DNA from: CAZAQB01 sp964487155
GTDB taxonomy: Bacteria; Pseudomonadota; Gammaproteobacteria; Nitrococcales; Nitrococcaceae
Assembly (NCBI GenBank): GCA_964487155.1
Contig: CAZAQB010000025.1
Span: 1-32,133, forward strand
DNA length: 32,133 nucleotides
Reading direction: 5' to 3'
Shown: positions 23,748 through 32,108 of the stretch, piece after piece
How positions within the stretch are numbered: the stretch's first letter is position 1
How the letters are laid out: each line of letters opens with the position of its first letter
The notes under the pieces: generated by a model
Database searches by the model: none
Seen by the model: the letters and a program-made list of their open reading frames with translations, nothing else
Told to the model about the DNA's origin: nothing
Translations under genes and position numbers: made by a program

Positions 23748-24946
23748 ATGGGGTGCAGCGAAGAGTTGCGGGCGCCGGGGCGGGCCTGTCCGCTGTCGTT
23801 TCGCTACCGGCCGTCCGACCTGGNNNNNNNNNNNNNNNNNNNNNNNNNNNNNNNNNNNNNNNNNNNNNNNNNNNNNNNNNNNNNNNNNNNNNNNNNNNNN
23901 NNNNNNNNNNNNNNNNNNNNNNNCGGGCGCCGGGGCGGGCCTGTCCGCTGTCGTTTCGCTACCGGCCGTCCGACCTGGACCAGCCGCCGGAGGGCGATTG
24001 CGACGTGCTGCTGGTGGCCGGCGGCCTGTACGGCAACCCCGAGGCCCTGGATGCGGTACTCGCCCTGGCCGAGGCGGAGCGTTCCGGCGGACAGCGGGTG
24101 CGGCTGGTGTTCAATGGCGACTTCCACTGGTTCGACGCCGAGCCCGAGGTCTTCCAGCGCCTGCAGCGGGCGGTGCTGGCCGAGGGTGCCAGCGCCGGCA
24201 ACGTGGAGGCCGAGCTTGCGGACCCGAGCGGCGCCGGCTGCGGCTGCGCTTACCCCGACTACGTGGCGGCGGCCACCGTGCAGCGCTCCAACGCCATCAT
24301 GGGGCGGCTGCAGCAGGCCATCCCGGAGGCGGCCCGGGCCGAGTTGGCGGGCCTGCCCCGCTACCGCAGCGTCAGCGTCGGCGGCCGCCGGGTGGCCATC
24401 CTGCACGGCGATCCCACCAGCCTCGCCGGCTGGAGCCTGGCCGTCGAGCGCATGCCGCCGCCGGACCCGGCCCTGCGCCGGCGCCTGGGCTGTGCCGAGG
24501 CGCCGGTGACCGACGAGCCCACCCTGCGCCACTGGTTCCGGGAGGCCGGCGCCGAGGTGTTCGCCTGCAGCCACACCTGCCTGCCCTACGTGCAGGACTT
24601 CGCCCTGCCCGAGGGCCGCCGCACGGTGATCAATAACGGCTCCGCCGGGATGCCCAACTTCCGCGGCGACCGGCGCGGGCTGGTGAGCCGCATCGCGGTC
24701 TCCGCCCCGGCCTCCGGCGCCGCCCTGTACGGCCTGGAACTGGACGGGCTGCACTGCCACGCCCTGCCGGTGGCCTACGACCACGAGGTGTGGTGGCGGC
24801 GCTTCCTGCTCGGCTGGCCGCCGGGCTCGCCGGCCCACGAGTCCTACGCGCGGCGCATCCTGGAGGGGCCGGACTACACCCTCGCCGATGCCGCCCGGGG
24901 CAGTGCCGGCGCGCCTCTCTCGCTGGCCGGCGCTGCGATATACTGA
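23748..24946 (+). CDS. Metallophosphoesterase family protein, interrupted by an assembly gap
   Basis: After the gap the frame encodes a calcineurin-like phosphoesterase: LVFNGDFHWFD (metal-binding GD-x-H), AILHGDPTSLAGW, VFACSHTCLPYV (in place of GHTH) and VINNGSAGMPNF. The N-terminus lies before the gap (ATG 23748, MGCSEELRAPG). As written the two parts are out of register. Deleting the 100 N plus one copy of the 55-bp flank (155 bases) gives one open frame of 347 residues joining SDL to DQPP. A GAGGAGG site (23736-23742) precedes the ATG. The substrate is unknown; a CGCAYPDY Cys patch after residue 105 is unusual. Confidence 0.85.
23769..23978. other. Assembly gap with 55-bp duplicated flanks inside the phosphoesterase gene
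   Basis: The 55 bases at 23769-23823 equal 23924-23978; 100 N lie between. Collapsing them keeps the coding frame (1199 - 155 = 1044 bases = 348 codons), strong evidence that the gap is a scaffolding artefact and nothing is missing. Confidence 0.92.
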
Positions 24947-24973
24947 GCGCCTCCGCCGCCGCGAGTCGCAAGC

Positions 24974-25210
24974 GTGTTCCTGCCCCCCGTCCAGTCGCCC
25001 ACCACTGCGCCGCCGCGGCCGGCCTCCCGTGCGCCCGCGCCGGTGACCGCGCCCGCCCCGGTGCGGGACGTGGCCGGCCCCCTCCGGGAGCGCCCCCAGG
25101 GCAGCGACCCGCGCCCACTGGGCAGCGGGCCTTCGGCCTTCCAGCGGGTCGCGGGGCTGGCCGGCGGCGAACTGCTCACCCTGGGCGGACGCCTCGACCT
25201 CTACGCCTGA
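24974..25210 (+). CDS. Small Pro/Ala-rich hypothetical protein
   Basis: A 78-residue ORF from a GTG, with a Pro/Ala-rich low-complexity first half (APAPVTAPAPVR) and a more ordered end, FQRVAGLAGGELLTLGGRLDLYA. Small proteins ending in RLDxYA occur near unrelated genes in other gammaproteobacteria, as far as I recall. No clear Shine-Dalgarno is seen; the gap between the phosphoesterase and zapE is otherwise empty. Confidence 0.42.
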   Translation: MFLPPVQSPTTAPPRPASRAPAPVTAPAPVRDVAGPLRERPQGSDPRPLGSGPSAFQRVAGLAGGELLTLGGRLDLYA

Positions 25211-25259
25211 GCCCGCCTGCCTCGGTACACTGCCGCCGTTTCCCCGACCGAGGACCGCC

Positions 25260-26357
25260 ATGAGCCCATGGGAGCGCTACCGTGCCGACCTGGAAGACCC
25301 GGAGTTCGTGCCCGACTCCGCCCAGGAGGAGGCGGTGCGCTGCCTCGACGACCTCTACCGGCGGCTGCTGGACCCGCCCCCCGCCCCCCGGCTGAGCCTG
25401 GCCCGGCGGCTGCTGGGGGGCTCGCCGCCGCGCCGGCAGCCGCAGACCGGCCTCTACATGTGGGGCGGCGTGGGCCGCGGCAAGACCTATCTGATGGACA
25501 CCTTCTACGGCTGCCTGCCGTTCGCGCAGAAGCGCCGGCTGCACTTCCACCGCTTCATGGGTGACGTGCACCGGGCGCGCAAGGCCATGGGCAAGGGCCG
25601 CGACCCGCTGCCGCGCATCGCCCGGTCGTGGGCCGAGGACTGCCGGGTGCTGTGCTTCGACGAGTTCTTCGTCTCCGACATCGCCGACGCTATGATCCTC
25701 TCCGGGCTGCTCCAGGGCCTGTTCCAGGAGGGCGTGACCCTGGTGGCGACCTCCAATATTCCGCCTGAGAGCCTCTACAAGGACGGCCTGCAGCGGGCCC
25801 GTTTTCTGCCGGCCATCGACCTGCTGGCGCGCCACACCCGGGTGCTCAACGTGGACGGCGGCACCGACTACCGGCTGCGCTTCATGGAGCAGGCGGAGAT
25901 CTACCACTACCCTCTGGACGAGGCGGCGGACCGAGTGCTGGAGGACGACTTCCGCCACATCGCCCCGGAGGCCGGCGAGGCGGGCGCCACCCTGGTGGTG
26001 GAGGGCCGCTCCATCCCCACCCGGCGGCTCGCCGACTCGGCGGTCTGGTTCGAGTTCGAAGCGCTCTGCGACGGGCCCCGCAGCCAGGCGGACTACATGG
26101 AGATCGCCCGCCAGTTCCACACCGTGGTGATCTCCAATGTGCCGCTGTTCGACCCCCAGCGCGAGGACCAGGCCCGGCGCTTCATCAGCCTGGTGGATGA
26201 GTTCTACGACCGCGGCGTGAAACTGGTGATCTCGGCGCAGGCGGCGCCGGAGGACCTCTACCGGGGCAAACGCCTGGCCTTCGAGTTCGAGCGCACCACC
26301 AGCCGCCTGGTGGAGATGCAGTCCCACGACTATCTGGCCGCCGCCCATCGGCCCTGA
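25260..26357 (+). CDS. zapE: Cell division protein ZapE (AFG1-like ATPase)
   Basis: A 365-residue P-loop ATPase that in E. coli associates with the FtsZ ring late in constriction. Walker A is GGVGRGKTYLMD (69-80), Walker B LCFDEFFVSD (131-140), and an arginine-containing sensor region RLRFMEQAEIYHYP follows. FHRFMGDVHRA after Walker A and SNIPPESLYKDGLQR are AFG1-family signatures. The length is standard. The start at ATG 25260 is preceded by CCGAGGACC. Confidence 0.95.
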   Translation: MSPWERYRADLEDPEFVPDSAQEEAVRCLDDLYRRLLDPPPAPRLSLARRLLGGSPPRRQPQTGLYMWGGVGRGKTYLMDTFYGCLPFAQKRRLHFHRFMGDVHRARKAMGKGRDPLPRIARSWAEDCRVLCFDEFFVSDIADAMILSGLLQGLFQEGVTLVATSNIPPESLYKDGLQRARFLPAIDLLARHTRVLNVDGGTDYRLRFMEQAEIYHYPLDEAADRVLEDDFRHIAPEAGEAGATLVVEGRSIPTRRLADSAVWFEFEALCDGPRSQADYMEIARQFHTVVISNVPLFDPQREDQARRFISLVDEFYDRGVKLVISAQAAPEDLYRGKRLAFEFERTTSRLVEMQSHDYLAAAHRP

Positions 26358-26425
26358 CGCGGCTGCTGCCACCGGCTTCCGGATCGTTGCTAAGGTAACG
26401 TGACGGACACTCCCCTGGAGACTCC

Positions 26426-27181
26426 ATGACCGAACTCCACGAGCGAATTGCCGAGGCCCATGGCGGCCTCGACCGCTGGGGCCGGGTGGAGCGGGTGCTG
26501 GCCACCGCCTCCCTGGGTGGGGCCGAGTTCCTCTACCACATGCAGGCCCGGCCCCTGGAGCAGGCGGATGTCTCCGTGGATCTGCGCCAGTGCCGGGTCA
26601 CGGTGAGCCCGTTCACCGCCGCCGGGCGCAGCGGCGTGTTCGAGCCGTCCCGGGTGTTCATCCAGGATGACCAGGGACAGTGCCTGGAGGAACGGGCCGC
26701 ACCGGGGCTGGTGGCCCGCTCCCTGCGCCACTGGTTTGTCTGGGATTCCCTGGATGTGCTCTACGTGGTCGGGCTCACCCTCTGGCACGCGGTGGCGGCC
26801 CCGTTTCTGGCCTGTCGCAGCGGCACCGAACTGGAGCTGCTGGAGCCGTTGGACACCGTCGACGGCGCCCGGCAGCGGTTGCGGGTAAAACTGCCCGGCG
26901 ACCTGCCCCTGCCGGCCCAGGATCAGATGCTGCACGCCGACCCGCGCGGCCTGTTGCGGCGCATGGACTACTCCCCGGTGGCCTATGGCGGGGCCCTGCG
27001 GCTGGGCCACCTGCTGGAGGACCACCAGGCCTGCGATGGGCTGGTGGTGGCCACCCGCCAAGTGATGTACCCCTGCCTGCCCAACGGCCAGCTCTGGCGT
27101 CTCACCCGGCTCGCCTGGATCAACCTGGACGACGTGGCGGTGCTGGACCGCGCCCCGGTGGCGGTGCCGAACCGGGCTTGA
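26426..27181 (+). CDS. Conserved-looking hypothetical protein
   Basis: A 251-residue protein starting MTELHERIAEAHGGLDRWGRVERVLATASLGG. No signal peptide is evident and there is one moderately hydrophobic stretch (WDSLDVLYVVGLTLWHAVAAPFLAC, about 110-135). The pattern of alternating strands (VDLRQCRVTVSPF, LRVKLPGDLP, LRRMDYSPVAYGG) and an HGGLDRW opening resemble LolA-like beta-rich folds, but this is only an impression. I cannot name a family. GGAG lies before the ATG. It stands alone, between zapE and a repeat-rich spacer. Confidence 0.75.
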   Translation: MTELHERIAEAHGGLDRWGRVERVLATASLGGAEFLYHMQARPLEQADVSVDLRQCRVTVSPFTAAGRSGVFEPSRVFIQDDQGQCLEERAAPGLVARSLRHWFVWDSLDVLYVVGLTLWHAVAAPFLACRSGTELELLEPLDTVDGARQRLRVKLPGDLPLPAQDQMLHADPRGLLRRMDYSPVAYGGALRLGHLLEDHQACDGLVVATRQVMYPCLPNGQLWRLTRLAWINLDDVAVLDRAPVAVPNRA

Positions 27182-27724
27182 CGGCGGGAAGGATGATTGA
27201 GCGGGTGGCGCCGGATGCGGCGCGGTGCGCCTTATCCGGCCTACGCGGGCCCTGGCCGCAGCCGGGGCGTCGGCGAAGCGTATCCGGCATCGCGGGCCTC
27301 CGCGGCACCCCGGGGGCTCGGCGAAGCGCGCAGGGAATCGCCGCGCAGCCGTGCGGAGCGTGTAGGGTGGGTAGAGCGAAGCGAAACCCACCGTCTTCGC
27401 CGAGATGCTGGGCTTGCGCTGCGCTTCATCCCAGCCTACGTGCTCATGGGGTGCAGCGCCAGCCGTGCTCCGGGCCTCGGCACGGCCTTGCACACCGCCG
27501 CCGTAGCCGTAGACCCACGTTGCGAAGAAACGTGGGGGCCAGCGTCGCAAATGCCAAGGTGCCCATCGCCGGACCCGCGTGCCCGAACCGATCCGCGGTA
27601 CCGATGCCATCGCCCGATGGCAGGTTTCTCCGCAACCTGCCCTACGGCGGGCTTCGCTCGGCGCCGGGCGGGATCTCCACCCCGCGCTCCGGCGTGCCTG
27701 ATTTTGTAAACACCCTCTCAGTCC
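27182..27724. other. Repeat-rich intergenic region
   Basis: About 540 bases without a supported gene. It holds a REP unit (27209-27250), a partial second REP arm near 27276-27290 (AAGCGTATCCGGC), a GTAGGGTGGGT...ACCCACC palindrome (27362-27392), and a tail of mixed sequence. Both neighbouring genes converge on it, so no promoter is needed here. Confidence 0.7.
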
Positions 27725-28648
27725 TCAATCCATCAGCGCCCGCACGTGCTGGGCCGTGGAGCGACCCAGAGCGGCCAGGTCGTAGCCTCCCTCCAGGGTC
27801 GAGACCATGCGTCCCTGGCAGCAGTAGTCGGCCACCGCTGCCAGCTCCTCGGTTACCCAGAAGTAATCCTCGTCCTCCAGGTTCATGCCCGCCAGGGGGT
27901 CGTCGCGATGGGCGTCGAAGCCGGCCGAGATCATGATCAGATCCGGCTGGAAGCGGGTCAGGGCCGGGATCACCTCGTTGGTGACATGCTGGCGGAACGC
28001 CTCCGAGCCGGTGCCGGGGGGCAGCGGAACGTTCAGCAACTGGCCCATGCGGTTCTCGCCGCGGCTGCCGGTTCCGGGGAACAGCGGGGACTGGTGGGTG
28101 GAAATGTACAGAAAGCCCGGCCGCGGGCCGAGCATGGCCTGGGTGCCATTGCCATGGTGTACGTCGAAGTCCACCACCGCCACGTGGTGCAGGTTGTGGG
28201 CGCGCCGGGCATGGGCCGCGCCTACCGCCACGTTATTGAACAGGCAGAAGCCCATGGCCCGGTTGGGCTCCGCGTGGTGGCCGGGCGGGCGCACGGCGCA
28301 GAACGCCCGGGTGGCCGCCCCGGTGGCCACCGCGTCCACCGCCTGGCACAGGGCGCCGGCGGCCTTCAGGGCGGCCTCGCCGGTGGCCGGCGACACCATG
28401 GTGTCCGGGTCGAGCGAGCGCAGGCCCTGCAGCGGGATGGCGGCCAGCACCTCCTCCACGTAGAAGCGGTCGTGGACCTGGTTCAACTGGTCGGGAGCGG
28501 CGGCCTCGGCGCCGTGGCGTTCCAGCGCGCTGAACTCGGGGGCCTCCAGGGCGCGGAGCACGGCCTGCAGGCGGGCCGGGCATTCCGGATGACCCGGGCC
28601 GGTGTCGTGCTGCAGGAAGACGGGATCGGTGATGAACCAGGTGGCCAT
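27725..28648 (-). CDS. Histone deacetylase family (acetylpolyamine amidohydrolase/AcuC-like) protein
   Basis: A 307-residue zinc-dependent deacetylase fold. RPPGHHAEPNRAMGFCLFNN holds the catalytic His pair (H124, H125), and VVDFDVHHGNGTQ supplies zinc ligands (Asp162 and His164). DLIMISAGFDAHRDDP and the C-terminal STLEGGYDL complete the family. Bacterial members act on acetylated polyamines, acetoin-utilisation enzymes or other acetyl-lysine targets; the substrate is not deducible. ATG 28648. Confidence 0.92.
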   Translation of the reverse strand: MATWFITDPVFLQHDTGPGHPECPARLQAVLRALEAPEFSALERHGAEAAAPDQLNQVHDRFYVEEVLAAIPLQGLRSLDPDTMVSPATGEAALKAAGALCQAVDAVATGAATRAFCAVRPPGHHAEPNRAMGFCLFNNVAVGAAHARRAHNLHHVAVVDFDVHHGNGTQAMLGPRPGFLYISTHQSPLFPGTGSRGENRMGQLLNVPLPPGTGSEAFRQHVTNEVIPALTRFQPDLIMISAGFDAHRDDPLAGMNLEDEDYFWVTEELAAVADYCCQGRMVSTLEGGYDLAALGRSTAQHVRALMD

Positions 28649-28710
28649 GGGCGTTAGGGTACTGGGATGGCTGCGATTCCCCGGGATAGTGGCGTGTCCG
28701 GGGGCTGCGG

Positions 28711-28732
28711 GGCAAGCGCCGCGGCGCTTGCC
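28711..28732. other. Perfect 22-bp palindrome upstream of hspQ
   Basis: GGCAAGCGCC-GC-GGCGCTTGCC is fully symmetric. It lies between the divergent deacetylase and hspQ genes, four bases before the hspQ promoter. It could be a repressor operator or a DNA structural element. Confidence 0.5.
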
Positions 28733-28736
28733 GGCG

Positions 28737-28764
28737 CTTGAATTCCTCCGCGCCGCCCCGATCT
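28737..28764 (+). promoter_or_regulatory. Sigma-32-like heat-shock promoter of hspQ
   Basis: CTTGAA (28737-28742), 14 bases, then CCCGATCT (28757-28764). This matches the E. coli sigma-32 consensus CTTGAA-N13/14-CCCCATNT with one mismatch. Placement 40 bases before a heat-shock gene supports it. Expected transcription start is near 28771. Confidence 0.65.
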
Positions 28765-28803
28765 AGTATTCCAGATGCAACTTATCCGCAGGAGGTAGCG
28801 GTA

Positions 28804-29127
28804 ATGGAGCGCGAGCGCATGATCGCTGTCATGTATGCCCCAGGCCAGCTGGTACTGCACGACCTCACCGGGCGTCGCGGTGCAGTGCTGGATGTGGATG
28901 CCCGATTCGACGCCGACGAGAAGCTGTATAGAGCGGTGGCCCTGGGCGAGCCGTCCCGGGAGCAGCCCTGGTACACGGTGCTGGTGGACGGCGCCGAGAC
29001 GGCAATGTACGTCCCCGAGGAGCAGCTCGAAGCCGACCCCAGCGAGGAGCCGGTGGAGCACCCGGCGGTGTCCCAGGTGTTCTCCGACTTCCGCCGGGGA
29101 CGCTACGCCGTGCGCCACGCCCACTGA
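28804..29127 (+). CDS. hspQ: Heat shock protein HspQ (hemimethylated-DNA-binding fold)
   Basis: A 107-residue HspQ/YccV-type protein: YAPGQLVLHDLTGRRGAVLDVDARF, EKLYRAVALGEPSREQPWYTVLVDG and AMYVPEEQLEAD are the family core, which in E. coli modulates proteolysis and was first described as a hemimethylated-DNA binder. ATG 28804 has AGGAGG eight bases upstream. A sigma-32-like promoter and a palindrome precede it. It converges with the DUF4426 gene, 30 bases apart. Confidence 0.92.
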   Translation: MERERMIAVMYAPGQLVLHDLTGRRGAVLDVDARFDADEKLYRAVALGEPSREQPWYTVLVDGAETAMYVPEEQLEADPSEEPVEHPAVSQVFSDFRRGRYAVRHAH

Positions 29128-29157
29128 GCAGGGTGTGGCGCCCTCGCTGGCGGCGTT

Positions 29158-29592
29158 TCACGGATCCGCGAAAAAGCTCTGGCGGAAGTTCAGGTCGAAG
29201 CCGTTGCCCGCGGCGGCACCGTGGACCTCGAAGCGCAGCACCTCTGCGCGCGCCACCGGGAAGCTCCCCACGTAGTACACCGCATTCCCCTCGCGGATCT
29301 CCTGCAGGCTGATCTCCCGCAGCACGTTGCCGAGGGTCTCGGCCGTGGCCCGTACCGTGCTGGCGGGGATGGTCGCCCCGTCCCGCAGGATGCTCAGGGT
29401 GAGCAGTCCGCGGTTGCTGCTGCGCATCAGGCCGTAGGCGCTCGCCACCTCCGGCTGCAGCAGCGTGGTGGGGATCGCATTGTAGTGCACCTCAAGTTGG
29501 CCGAACTGCTGGGAGCGCTCGGCGCCAGCGCCGAGAGGCCAGGCCAGGGCGAGCGCCAGCAGCAGGCACAGGATGGGGCGCGGCAAGCTCAT
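29158..29592 (-). CDS. Secreted DUF4426 protein
   Basis: A 144-residue protein with a signal peptide (MSLPRPILCLLLALALAWPL, cleaved after about GAGA) and a beta-rich DUF4426 domain: QFGQLEVHYNAIPTTLLQPEVASAYGL, then ALTLSILRDG-type strands and VYYVGSFPVARAEVLRFEV. The family sits just downstream of metW in many gammaproteobacteria, as here (48 bases). Function is unknown; conservation with metXW suggests a link, but no mechanism is known to me. Confidence 0.82.
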   Translation of the reverse strand: MSLPRPILCLLLALALAWPLGAGAERSQQFGQLEVHYNAIPTTLLQPEVASAYGLMRSSNRGLLTLSILRDGATIPASTVRATAETLGNVLREISLQEIREGNAVYYVGSFPVARAEVLRFEVHGAAAGNGFDLNFRQSFFADP

Positions 29593-29639
29593 GGAAGCCT
29601 CCTTGGTTGGGTCGGTCCCCCAGGCAGCGGACGGCGGGT

Positions 29640-30242
29640 TCAGCCCCGCTGGATGCGGTAGACCGCAATCTCCGCGAGCAGGTTCGGCAGCAGGTTGGCG
29701 AACGCCGAAGGTTGCATCCGCCCGGAGAGCATGCGCCGCTCCAGGATGACGATGTTGCGCTCCCTGCACAGCGCCTCGAAGTCGTGGATGGTACACAGGT
29801 GGATGTTGGGGGTCTCGTACCACATGTAACCGAGCGCCCGGCTCATGGGCATGCGCCCCCAGAACGACAGGTACAGCCGCAGCCGCCAGTGGGCGAAATT
29901 GGGGAAGGTGACGATGCCCTCCCGGCCGATGCGCAGGATCTCGTCCAGCACCTGGCGGGGATAGCGCACCGCCTGCAGAGTCTGGGTCATGACCACGTAG
30001 TCGAAGGATCCAGCCTCGAAGTCCGGCAGGCCGGCGTCCAGGTCGGTCTGGATCACGTTCACCCCGTTTGCCAGGCTGCCGGTGATCTCCTCCGGATCGA
30101 TCTCCAGGCCGTAGCCGGTGACGTGGCGCTGCTCGCGCAGGGTGCGCAGCAGGTGGCCATTGCCGCAGCCCAGATCCAGCACCCGGGAGCCGGGCCGGAT
30201 CCAGTGCACCACCTGGGCGAGGTCGGCGCGCAGCGCGTTCAT
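29640..30242 (-). CDS. metW: Methionine biosynthesis protein MetW
   Basis: A 200-residue class I methyltransferase-like protein with VLDLGCGNGHLL (21-32) as the SAM loop, VMTQTLQAVRYP and a C-terminal MWYETPNIHLCTIHDF. MetW pairs with MetX to acylate homoserine. The start at 30242 overlaps the metX stop by four bases (ATGA), so expression is coupled. Confidence 0.94.
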   Translation of the reverse strand: MNALRADLAQVVHWIRPGSRVLDLGCGNGHLLRTLREQRHVTGYGLEIDPEEITGSLANGVNVIQTDLDAGLPDFEAGSFDYVVMTQTLQAVRYPRQVLDEILRIGREGIVTFPNFAHWRLRLYLSFWGRMPMSRALGYMWYETPNIHLCTIHDFEALCRERNIVILERRMLSGRMQPSAFANLLPNLLAEIAVYRIQRG

Positions 30243-31390
30243 ACGCCCACCTCGGCGTCCACCCGGTCCAGGTAGGTGGCCAGCACCTCCCGGTAGCGCG
30301 GGATGGGCATCAGGAAGGCGTCGTGGCCGTGATGGGCCTCGATCTCGGTGTAGCTGACGTCCCGGTTGCTCTCCAGCAGCGCGCGCACGATCTCCCGCGA
30401 GCGGCCGGTGTGGAACCGCCAGTCGCTGGTGAACGAGACCACCAGGCAGCGGGCCTGGATGCCGGCCAGCGCCCGGGCCAGGTCCCCGGCGCAGGCCCGG
30501 GCCGGGTCGAAGTAGTCCAGGGCCTTGGTCATCAGCAGGTAGGTGTTGGCGTCGAAGCGCTCCGCGAAGGCCTCGCCCTGGTGGCGCAGGTAGCTCTCCA
30601 CCTCGAACTCCACCTCGTAGTGGAAGTCGTAGCCCTCCTTGTCGCGCAGATCCCGGTCGAACTTGGCCTTCAGGGCTTCCTCGGAGAGGTAGGTGATGTG
30701 GCCCAGCATGCGCGCCAGCATCAGGCCGCGGCGGGGCACGGCGCCGTACTCGCGGTAGCGGCCCTCGTGGAAGTCCGGATCCTGGCGGATGGCCTGCCGG
30801 GCCACCTCGTTGAAGGCGATGTTCTGGGCCGAGAGCCTCGGCGCCGCGGCGATGATCAGCGCATGGGCAATGCGCTCCGGCTGGTCGATGGCCCACTGCA
30901 GGGCCTGCATCCCCCCCAGGCTGCCGCCCACCACCGCCGCCCAGCGCCGGACGCCCAGGGCGTCGGCGAGCAGCGCCTGGCTGCGCACCCAGTCCTCGAC
31001 GGTAACCATGGGGAAGTCCGGACCGTAGGGCCGGCCGGTTTCCGGGTTGTCGGACACCGGGCCGGTGGAGCCGTGGCAGCCTCCCAGGTTGTTGGGACAG
31101 ACGACGAAAAAGCGCCGCGTATCGATGGGCTTGCCTGGGCCGATGCAGGTATCCCACCAGCCGGGCTTGGTGTCCCCGGCATCATGGTAGCCGGCGGCGT
31201 GGTGGGTGCCGGACAGGGCATGGCAGACCAGCACCGCGTTGCTGGCCGTGGCGTTCAGCTCGCCGTAGGTCTCGTAGACCAGATCGAAGCGGGGCAGTAC
31301 CCGCCCACAGGTCAGGGGCAGCGGCTGCTCCACCGACAGGCGCTGCGGCGTCACGTAACCCACGCTGTCCGGCGGAAGCGTCTCGGGCAT
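30239..31390 (-). CDS. metX: Homoserine O-acyltransferase (MetX)
   Basis: First committed step of methionine synthesis: acylates homoserine. A 383-residue alpha/beta hydrolase with nucleophile Ser157 (VVGGSLGGMQ), Asp323 (TSDWRFH) and His356 (HHGHDAF). The NNLGGCHGSTGP loop (100-111) resembles MetX enzymes of pseudomonads and relatives that use succinyl-CoA rather than acetyl-CoA; this specificity is an inference. ATG 31390 is followed by the coupled metW. No SAM riboswitch is recognisable in the 5' region, which is packed with repeats. Confidence 0.95.
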   Translation of the reverse strand: MPETLPPDSVGYVTPQRLSVEQPLPLTCGRVLPRFDLVYETYGELNATASNAVLVCHALSGTHHAAGYHDAGDTKPGWWDTCIGPGKPIDTRRFFVVCPNNLGGCHGSTGPVSDNPETGRPYGPDFPMVTVEDWVRSQALLADALGVRRWAAVVGGSLGGMQALQWAIDQPERIAHALIIAAAPRLSAQNIAFNEVARQAIRQDPDFHEGRYREYGAVPRRGLMLARMLGHITYLSEEALKAKFDRDLRDKEGYDFHYEVEFEVESYLRHQGEAFAERFDANTYLLMTKALDYFDPARACAGDLARALAGIQARCLVVSFTSDWRFHTGRSREIVRALLESNRDVSYTEIEAHHGHDAFLMPIPRYREVLATYLDRVDAEVGV

Positions 31391-31752
31391 GGTCTCGCGG
31401 GGGCGCTCGGAGAAAGACGGCAGGATACTGGGGGGGTGGGGGGGCAGGCAACACGGGCGGCAAAGCCGCTGGTGTCTGGCGGAGGGCGTAGGGTGGGTGG
31501 AGGGAGGCCGAACCCACCAGCTCGCGCTCGTACTGGGTACTGCGTACTGAGTACGGGGGGCGCCTTGCCATGGCCGGCGGTGTGCCGGATGTTGCCCAGT
31601 ACCCAGGCGTGGGAAAAGTCATCGCGGCTGAAGCCGCTCCTACGGGGCGCTCTCGAAGCCCGCGTAGGGTGGGTGGAGCCCGGCGAAACCCACCATCTTT
31701 GCTAATGCTGGATTGCAACGCGTTCCAGCCCAGTCTGGGGCGCTGGGTGGGT

Positions 31753-31869
31753 CGCCGGATGCGGCGCTGGCGCGCCTTATCCGGCCTACGCGGGCCTCGC
31801 CCGGCGCCGGGGTTGGGCGGAGGGCGGTGGGCAGAGGGCGTAGGCCGGATAAGCGAAGCGCATCCGGCG
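31753..31869. repeat. REP palindrome pair
   Basis: CGCCGGATGCGGCG...CGCGCCTTATCCGGCCTAC and the inverted GTAGGCCGGATAAGCG...GCATCCGGCG face each other. Same family as 4328, 13208 and 27209. The right arm recurs after the gap at 32048-32077 as part of a duplicated 55-mer. Confidence 0.85.
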
Positions 31870-32087
31870 TCTCAGTCCTGAGTACGGGGGGCGCCTTGCC
31901 ATGGCCGGCGGTGTGCCGGATGTTGCCCAGTANNNNNNNNNNNNNNNNNNNNNNNNNNNNNNNNNNNNNNNNNNNNNNNNNNNNNNNNNNNNNNNNNNNN
32001 NNNNNNNNNNNNNNNNNNNNNNNNNNNNNNNNCGGTGGGCAGAGGGCGTAGGCCGGATAAGCGAAGCGCATCCGGCGTCTCAGTCCT
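31825..32087. other. Third assembly gap, with repeat-driven join
   Basis: Bases 31825-31879 equal 32033-32087 (55 bases), and the last 55 bases before the N run (31878-31932) equal 31547-31601. The contig therefore ends in a copy of an upstream segment, while the next contig restarts from a point 54 bases inside the first. The tail 31880-31932 is probably misassembled. Confidence 0.75.
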
Positions 32088-32108
32088 CAGTCCTCAGTCC
32101 TCAGTCCC
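32081..32108. repeat. Tandem heptamer repeat CAGTCCT
   Basis: Four tandem copies of CAGTCCT/CAGTCCC (32081-32108). A single related copy at 31874 leads instead into GAGTACGGGG, which is where the assembly graph forks. Copy number may vary in the real genome. Confidence 0.7.

Noticed and set aside
22027..24636. Very long plus-strand open frame across ilvD and the second gap
   Set aside because: It is a mirror of ilvD codons (third-position GC bias) and runs through the N block; its translation is low-complexity with no domain, while ilvD on the other strand is unmistakable.
31391..31560. SAM-type riboswitch upstream of metX
   Set aside because: No conserved SAM-I, SAM-II or SAH motif could be traced; the leader is made of dispersed repeats.
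32081..32108. CRISPR-like array
   Set aside because: The 7-base units are directly tandem with no spacers; it is a simple tandem repeat. No cas genes are present.
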